From assembly GCA_963693365.1 (NCBI GenBank), contig CAVNZM010000008.1, positions 682,001-746,000 of the forward strand: 64,000 bases of DNA, written 5' to 3'. The notes beneath the pieces are model-generated. The model was not told the origin of the DNA. It did not search any database and was given only the letters and a program-made list of their open reading frames with translations. The DNA comes from Amoebidium appalachense (Eukaryota > Ichthyosporea). Numbering within the stretch: the stretch's first letter is position 1; each line of letters starts with the position of its first letter. Shown piece by piece: positions 40,568-64,000 of the stretch. Position numbers and translations under genes: made by a program.

Positions 40568-41385
40568 ATCCCTCTCGAATGTTCTTCTGTGTGCTGCTGG
40601 TTTCTGGGTTTTTCGCTTCTTTGCTTCTATGGTTGTTTTTCGTGCCTAGCAGCTATGTGGTTGCATGGTTTGTAGCATGTTCTATGTTCGTGGGAGACCA
40701 GCCTCATGGGCCGGGTCAAACCTGGTTCGGTTCGATAGAGTAGCGGCCCGCGGGCCTACAGTGGGGCAGTACTGTCTTGCAGAGGCTGGGCTGTGTCTGG
40801 GTCTACCCCAGGCGCCTATCACGCCAGGTCTGCTGACGTTATCACGCGCCCCCCACCCCCTCCGCACCCCTCAATCCCTCACGTACGCACGCACACACAC
40901 ACACATACACACAAGTACATACCACCCCTCCCCCCCCTCCCCCCCCCCCCCCCCCCCCCCCCTACGAGCACACGTGAGGGCTACGCTGGCATGGATGGTC
41001 ACCTGCTGGGCTGAGGCTGTCTTGGTATGCATTGTGTGTCGTTGGTACTTGCGACCACTACCCCCCTTCCCCTCCCCGTCCCTCGGTCCCCACGATATTG
41101 GGTGTTTGTACAATTGGTTTGCATGAGTCTGGGCAGGGGGGGGGGGGGGGGGGGGGGGGGTTAAGTGTGTTTGTTACTGTGTTCGCTTCAGGGTTGCTGA
41201 TACGGAGTTGTAGGGATTCGGGTGTGGTTGTTGCTAGGTGTGTGACCTTCTTCCAATAGTGTATCGTATTTTTAAAAATAATTTCAAGAGGAATGCAGCA
41301 ATGGCACGGGGACTGCACCGGTCTCCTTTGCAATGGCCCTGGCCGGTCACTGATATGATCACTTTGTCCTACTTTCCTATGGTGC

Positions 41386-41432
<47 letters not shown>

Positions 41433-41441
41433 TCCCCTCGC

Positions 41442-41473
<32 letters not shown>

Positions 41474-43394
41474 GTCGTGTGCGTACACGCTCATGCCCAC
41501 ACACACACACAAACACACACACACACACACATTACACAGGCTGACTGGGAGGTGAGTGGCACTGGCATGAATGAATGGAGACCGTCTGTGGATGTACGCC
41601 ATAGAGGGTGTGGAGATTACGCACGTGGTTAATATACACACCGGATGTGATGTGATGATAGGCGATGTGGCGGGTGGATAGATGCTGTGTTCATATATTC
41701 TGTGGTGGGCATGGTCGTGTTCGGTTGAGTGTGAGCAAATACCCTAGGAATGCACGAATGCAAGTGTTCTACTGGCCTCTGAGTGGCCATACATGAAATG
41801 TATTTGAACGAATGTGAGTCGAATTTACTGTATATCTACAAAAGCATTTTTAAAAAATAAACCAGTAATGCCTGTGTGTGGAAACCTCCTCCCCCCGCCT
41901 CTCTGAGGATGGGCTCTGTGTATTATGGATACTCCTCACGTGTGGTTTGCACTCTGCAAGCGGCTGTTCTTTGGGAACGTGTATTTCCTATTCCCCCCCC
42001 CCCCCCCCCCCCCCCCCGTCCACCACCACGCCATGTGCACGGCTACCGTTGCTTACCTTCACACTCTTTCATGTACACCTGTGATTTTCTTTTGCACACT
42101 TTCACGTATATGTACAGCTGTGATTTTCTCTTGCACACATGTAGCCAAAGTATATTGCAACCACACAATGTCATCCCATGACTCTGCCACCGGTACCCAC
42201 ACGACTTCACGGTGGCAGCGTGCACTGAGTAATGGATGAGATACCTTCATGGCCAGCTTGGTGTGTGGCCACTACTGTGACCTATAGAGCAAGGGGCGGT
42301 GGGGGGAGGGACGAGCTATTTGGCCATGGGACGGTGTGTGTGTGTGTATGTGTGTGTGTGCACGCGCGCGTGTGTATACAGATGTATGTGTGTGCGTGTG
42401 TGTAGGGAAGATGAAACTTCATATGCAACATACAGGGAAAGTGAGCATGCATATCTCAGCAAGTCATTGTAATCGCATGCCTTGTGCCTGAGTGATGATC
42501 ATACGGTGCCCGTGCATGTATGCACATTGCACACTATGCATACTGTACAGCTCAGTCGGGGTCCATGGATGTCATGACGTTGCATGCACAAGCACACGTA
42601 CAGCCTCTGGTTGCCGTACATTTAGAGGTGCCATGTCGGGAAATGCAAACGAGCTGCACTCATATTTTGGCGCTGAGTCAAGTGGCTTGGCCATGGGGAA
42701 ATGCAAATGTGCACGAGGATTTTTCAAGGCAGCCATGGCAGGCAAGGCTCAGGGACTCCAAAAAAACATAATATCAATAGGTTTAGGCACCATTTTAATA
42801 CGTTTCGAATGTATGACGGTCACCTGGTATGCGCATGTATGTGCTTATGCGTGTGTGTGCATACATATGCATAATACATACAATGCACACACTGCAAGTG
42901 TTTGCGCGCTCAGTGTGTGCCATACGCGTGACTCGCCGACCTGCAATATGTAATTCCTTGTACAATCTATACCACTGTGTGATCTATATTGGACTTGCAT
43001 CTAAAAGTGTTGCTGACCCATGCCAAGGCTTTGTATATACACGGTGAGCCCATTACCCGGCAGTTACTAGTGTTTGCTAGCATAATCCTAAGAGTATACC
43101 ATGCCCCTACCATCCCCCATTTCTAATTACAGGCTCCCATACAATCCCATAATAATTGCCTATAGCATGTTTTTCCCCCCCCTAAGAATCAGGTACCCGT
43201 AACACTCCGTTAAAGGAGGGTGCTTTCCTACTTTACAATTCAACTTCAGACTTCAGCATCCCCCCCCCCCAGCTGCCTGTCCTTCCCTTTCAAACAAATA
43301 CACATGCAATAAAACTAGTAGAGCGAATTACGTTGAAGCAAAGAACCCGGATACTTTTTTCTAAATATGATTCACAATATCACAGGTCTATCAG

Positions 43395-43447
<53 letters not shown>

Positions 43448-43642
43448 AAAAACAAACAAAAAAAACAAACCCCCCCAACCCAACCCACAATACACACACC
43501 AAATGCTTCGTTACACTTTCGCACAGTCTTTGGGTACCTAACGAAATGGCCCCTTGTGGGTGGTTGATACACCTATCTCATTCTAACATGCACTATCTCT
43601 GCACCCTCACCGAATGGAATGCATGCTGTGAGCATTCTTAGG
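40568..43642. other. Intergenic between convergent genes, no gene identified
   Basis: Contains C-runs (40,930-40,962; 41,390-41,430; 41,995-42,017; 43,397-43,437), a G-run (41,137-41,160), CA-rich DNA (41,449-41,530), a SINE-like repeat copy (41,905-41,990) and unique sequence from 42,420 to 43,250. The genes on both sides end toward it. No poly(A) signal could be assigned with confidence. Confidence 0.5.
41905..41990. repeat. SINE-like repeat fragment, reverse orientation
   Basis: GAGGATGGGCTCTGTGTATT and TTTGCACTCTGCA match the reverse complement of the 20,873 repeat at about four of five positions. Confidence 0.55.
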
Positions 43643-60106
<16,464 letters not shown>

Positions 60107-60368
60107 GATGCCGACACTCTATTAACATCTATGCCTGCGCCCACACGGGCCCACCCTTTTCCATCTCATAGCAGGCTCCAAGCTCTCTGCCTTGCATCGT
60201 TTGCCACTCTAGGCTGACCGTTCACCTGAGATCATGCATCCAACTTCTGTGCTTGGCTGTTGACAGTGCACAGCAGAGCACACCTAACGAAACGGTGCAG
60301 CCGAAGGAATTGCTAAAATGCAGCTACATGCGCAGTAATATGAGAGATGCGCAAGACAACAACTGAAA
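60107..60368. promoter_or_regulatory. Divergent promoter between the H-NOX-PDE gene and the 60,369 gene
   Basis: Only 262 bp separate the two ATGs, which face away from each other. The interval is unique sequence with no microsatellite or homopolymer, unlike almost every other non-coding interval here. No TATA box is obvious. A shared bidirectional promoter is inferred from geometry. Confidence 0.45.
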
Positions 60369-61267
60369 ATGACGGCATCTCCCAAGTCTAATACAGTATT
60401 GCCTTCCCCTCCTATTCGGCTTTGTAAATATCGCAGTGTCACTGAACTTGACTGGTTTCAAGCTGGATGGCATTTTAGCGCTCACAGCACATACATGATA
60501 ATCAAACACCTATTAAAGTTTAAGACGGTGTTAAGCTGTACAAGATGTAATTCATTTGTATGATTCGTAAACATTTCATAGATGAGTTATTGTTGGCAGG
60601 TCAGTTGCCAATACCGCGTACTGTTTAGGCATTCCTCTGAGGCTCTGTTGTCGAACACCAGAGCTGCCAGTGCAGCTGCAGCTGATCATTGCAGTCCATC
60701 TGTACCTGCCTGTTCTTGCGGACACAGCCAAGGTAATGGACAGGATGTGAGCCTCGATGGTGTGCCCACATAGGAATTAGTTGGCATAAAAATCGTGCCT
60801 GTTGAAACGTGCAAATTCTTGACCCAGTGTCCGTTCCCAGCCTCCAAAACACCACTATGGCAAAGAGAACAAGAAGGTATCGGACATCAGGGTGGGTGGA
60901 GAAGGAGGGCATGAGGAGAGTAAGGAGACTAAGACTGTGAAAGGGAGGGAGATAGTGGGTATGGGGGAGGGACAGAAGCAGAAAGGGGGGGAGGGCGGAA
61001 AGGAGGGGCGGAGAGGCGGAGGGCTCTTTTTAAACTCTCAATATTTTTGGTCGTCAGATTATGATATTAAGCCAACTATTAGTCAACTGGGAAAGAAACA
61101 TCAGTTACGCCATTTGCCCTACAATCGCAAGGTGAGTGCGAAAAAAAACCAAAAAAGAAACAATAAAAGGCCTACTTATTACAACAAGTAGCAATCAAAC
61201 GTTCAGACCTCAGCACTACTCAGTAAGGCATGACCCCAGCTACTTGGGCACTCTCACCAGCTCCTAG
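60369..61267 (+). CDS. Small unrecognised protein, four exons
   Basis: Exons 60369-60527 (starts MTASPKSNTVLPSPPIRLCK, ATG with A at -3), 60600-60732, 61058-61131 (YDIKPTISQLGKKHQLRHL) and 61214-61267 (HYSVRHDPSYLGTLTSS, TAG) join in phases 0, 1 and 0 and give about 139 residues. The donor at 61,132 (AAG then GTGAGT) is strong; the one at 60,528 is moderate. The first intron would be 72 nt. The C-terminus is basic with conserved-looking Tyr/His/Pro text, but I recognise no family. Its divergence from the H-NOX-PDE gene may mean co-expression. Confidence 0.5.
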
Positions 61268-62247
61268 TACTAGTAGACGTACACCACGCAAGAAACCAGA
61301 CAACGGAGATGCACCCGTTGACCTGCCCTTGTTGGAGGTTTGTAGCGTGTGGATGGACGTGATCCCTCTTTTGTTACATCAGGTTTCCGGTCGTTGCAGT
61401 GGCCTAGTCTACTATGTGACGGGAAAGCACCTTGCACTCTCTGAAAGTGAACCGAAGACTGACTTTTCAGAGAACCACCCAGTGTCTCACTTTTATCAAA
61501 GAGTCTGACCGGGCAGCCACATGCACTTACTTGAAAAGGAACAAAAACATACCTTCTTAAGGGTTCATTCTATAAGGAACAAAAACATACCTTCGTAAGG
61601 GTTCATTCTATCATGTTTATTTCTTTCCGTTTTTTGCTCATTGTGAAAACACACTGTTGACATGCTACGAACATATGCATGCTAGTCTTACCCCCAAGAT
61701 GTGGTAGCAGAGCTCTAGAGTCGCCGGCCCAGTGATAAGGCAGCGTAACACGTACGTGTGCAAGCCAATATGTATGTCCTTAAGCTAACGTGTATGCGGC
61801 CCTTTGATTCAAGGTAAGCCGCAAGCAACGATACGGGCTACCGATAGCCTTCTTTTACCGGTACGGCAGTTAGAACCTTGCACAGGTGTTCTGTACACAT
61901 GTCTTCCTCACTCTACTATGCATATTGGTTTGCAGTTAACAACTGCAGTTTTACTATTATGTATATTGTATTAGTCATTCATGCTAATCTAAGCTCTTTC
62001 TGTATGACGAGCTGAGAATATGTCAATAGATAACTTCGTTTCACCTGTGCGTACACCAACCCGAAAAAAAGTTGCACAGTAACTCGATTTCAAAAAACAA
62101 GAAAAGAAAAGAAAAGAAAAACGGTCTTCAACCGACATTCGGCAGGTAGTGTAATAGAAAAAACCCTGCTGACACCGACACTCGAACAAATATGTAGATA
62201 AGGTGGTTCGGAACCCATGCACAGTTTGTTGCAACAAAGCACAGCGT
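61268..62247. other. Intergenic, with a 39-bp direct duplication
   Basis: Unique AT-balanced DNA, free of microsatellites. At 61,537-61,610 a 39-bp unit containing GGAACAAAAACATACCTTC occurs twice with one mismatch. No exon with splice support was found. It lies between convergent genes, so it should hold both 3' UTRs. Confidence 0.5.
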
Positions 62248-62982
62248 TCATCGTTTTGTGTCCTGTGTCACCTTTGCCCCCTCTCTTCTCCACCCTGCTC
62301 TCAGCAACTCCTTTGCCATTTCTCTGGACTGCTTCAGTGCCGCCTCAACCTCTCTGGGGGTCAGTTTTGTGACCTGTATGGCGCCGTCCTCCTCATCGTC
62401 CAGCTCCCACCTCTCACCACCAACCAGCTGGTCAGTATGGCTGATCGACACGTGCACACGGTAGCGAAACCTGAATGCCGGATATATATCAGTGTCTGAG
62501 TGGTTTGTACATACACATCTATTACACATAATTCTGGCATTTCTTTTCAAACAGTCTCCCTGATGCAGCCTTCCCGGACTGGTGCAACAAGAGTGAGGCA
62601 CCGGATTAGCGAAAGGACATAGGCTTTTCCTCTCTCGAAAGTAAACCGTACGTACTTGTTTCAACTACCAGCGGTTCTCGGAGAAATTCGTATGCACCAC
62701 GGAATAGATCAACAGGGGGCGCATAGTGAAAAATAAAACAAAATAAAAAAGCAGCGAGATGGGCCGCTCGTTAGGCTAATAGGTTGCTCAGTGTTTTAAT
62801 GTAGCACTCACTATTCACGGTGTGCGCAGTACAGCTATAGAGGTGGGCTCATACCTGGAGGCTAACAGATGTGGCGAGGCCAAGTCCTGGTGCAGATACA
62901 AATAGGCTATGGCCGTGCAGGCAAGAAGCAGCAGAATGGTCAGCGCTGTGCATGGCTCCGCATTCTTCGCTTGTTTCGGCAT
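62248..62982 (-). CDS. Small single-pass membrane protein, two exons
   Basis: Exon 1, 62855-62982 (ATG at 62,982; donor CCAG then GTATGAG), and exon 2, 62248-62470 (acceptor ATTCAG), join in phase 2 and give 116 residues ending QDTKR. Residues 1-10 are basic (MPKQAKNAEP), 12-29 hydrophobic (TALTILLLLACTAIAYLY), and the rest is soluble and charged (WELDDEEDGAIQVTKLTP, then a Lys/Arg/Glu helix). The single N-terminal TM or signal anchor suggests an ER or mitochondrial-membrane accessory protein. I do not recognise the family. A competing ATG upstream in another frame (63,070) does not join exon 2 in phase. Confidence 0.65.
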
Positions 62983-63537
62983 GGTCACAGTCACGAATAG
63001 TCCTTAAGAACTTGGCCGAAATGCTTTTCTTCAGTGAGCTGGCAGTTGGAATAAATGAACCATAACGCACAGATGGTGTGAACTGCTATTGGGTGTTAGC
63101 AAAGGAAAGAAGTACTTTTTCGATGCCAATCAATTTGTCCCTGCACATGAAGAAAGCTTTTGGTCCGAAAAAATACGAGTTCAAGTGCTTGAAGTGCTCG
63201 CAACAACCGCCTGAGTCAAACATACGTGTGAGGCCCTAGGGTTTTAAGAATCCTGGCTGATGAGCACCACAACTAAGTCACAATGTGGTTGTTTTCTACC
63301 CCAAACTAACATATAACCTGTACATGTATAAGCACCCCAACGTTTTCTTGTTTGTGACCCTTTTGCCTGGGTTTTGGCACTCTGGCACAATGACTGAGTT
63401 GACTCGGAAGGGCCCTGACACCGATTGTACAAGGAAAAATGAAAACGCGTCGGATCGGATTGGACACAGTTTACAGAGGTGTGCAGAGGTGAATCATAAA
63501 GTTGCTCAGGTGATCCAAAGATTTTCACCCATAAATA

Positions 63538-63607
<70 letters not shown>

Positions 63608-64000
63608 TATTAGAGCTGTCAATTTGTGCAAAACAGCATATATAAAAAACTTTCAATTTCTTTTACTAATAAAATTTTAGCTTGTTGCAGTTTGTTTATG
63701 GTATACTCAAGGTGAGCCTGTAGAGGTGTTTTTGAGAACATCCTACCCAACTCGGCGTGAATGTGTCAGCAGCGCTTATGATTCGTTTATCAGCATGAAA
63801 ATGTCCTTGATTGGTTCAATATTTACGTCGAACATTTTGCAGAACGCATGCGCAGAGTGCCTAAGCTAGTGGTACATGGGACTAAGGAACAAGAGGGAAA
63901 AAGGGGAACGAGGCACTTAGTGTGTGAGGGACGGTGACGGGACTCACACAGAGCTGCTGAGAGTCTGTATTGGGCCTGTGCTTGTGAGCGATGGCCAATC
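62983..64000. other. Right-hand flank, no gene confirmed
   Basis: Contains an (AT)n tract at 63,537-63,610 and otherwise unique DNA. Near the right edge an inverted CCAAT box (GATTGGTTCAAT, about 63,811) and an ACGTC element precede an ATG at 63,989-63,991 (GCGATGGCCAAT), possibly the start of a plus-strand gene that lies outside the window. Too little is visible to call it. Confidence 0.35.
63537..63610. repeat. (AT)n microsatellite
   Basis: About 35 AT units, the only long AT repeat in a window dominated by GT/CA and G/C repeats. Confidence 0.9.

Noticed and set aside
61230-61508. Plus-strand 92-codon ORF starting MTPATWALS
   Set aside because: Its start overlaps the last exon of the 60,369 gene in another frame, and its later text shows no domain or splice support.
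62849-63070. 73-codon minus-strand ORF starting MRYGSFIPTASS as first exon
   Set aside because: Its frame does not join exon 62248-62470, while the overlapping frame starting at 62,982 joins exactly and gives a TM segment.

Overview
This is intron-rich eukaryotic nuclear DNA. Coding exons have GT/AG borders and phases that join across introns. The introns and spacers are packed with (GT)n/(CA)n microsatellites, long poly-G/poly-C runs and minisatellites. The protein set is a multi-PHD KMT2C/D-like chromatin protein, a soluble-guanylate-cyclase-type NO sensor module, a class I cyclic-nucleotide phosphodiesterase and a LINE remnant. This suggests a protist related to animals (a unicellular holozoan is my guess), but the window does not settle the lineage. 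Almost all long ORFs are translations of simple repeats and are left out.

Layout. (1) 43-20,710, minus strand, running off the left edge and possibly starting near 23,959: a KMT2C/D (MLL3/4)-like gene. In coding order it has an extended PHD (ePHD), a run of PHD fingers, Pro/Gln/Asn-rich exons, an acidic exon and a second ePHD. The expected FYR and SET parts would lie beyond base 1. (2) 27,422-31,945, plus strand: an unrecognised low-complexity gene. (3) 34,415-35,227, minus: an intronless type II membrane protein with a beta-trefoil (R-type lectin-like) ectodomain. (4) 37,380-38,812, plus: a 5'-truncated LINE with a poly(A) tail. (5) 39,308-40,567, plus: a two-exon gene ending in a four-cysteine zinc ribbon of USPL1 type. 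(6) 43,643-60,106, minus: the centrepiece, a 25-exon gene whose exons join into one protein of about 1,040 residues, H-NOX - HNOBA - linker - PH - PDE catalytic domain. (7) 60,369-61,267, plus: a small unrecognised gene divergent from (6), with 262 bp between the two ATGs. (8) 62,248-62,982, minus: a two-exon, 116-residue single-pass membrane protein.

The most interesting system is gene 6. It has the sensory half of an NO-regulated guanylate cyclase (H-NOX plus HNOBA), but the output domain is a cyclic-nucleotide phosphodiesterase with a PH domain in front. It would couple a gas or redox signal to destruction rather than synthesis of cGMP or cAMP. Its H-NOX keeps the proximal histidine but appears to have lost the YxSxR haem-contact motif.

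The second theme is genome structure. Microsatellites and minisatellites repeatedly start at 5' splice sites, one 30-bp minisatellite looks grown out of a splice donor, and a SINE-like repeat family is scattered through introns and spacers. Exon borders were placed by hand from splice consensus and phase. They are exact where the phases join and are marked uncertain otherwise.
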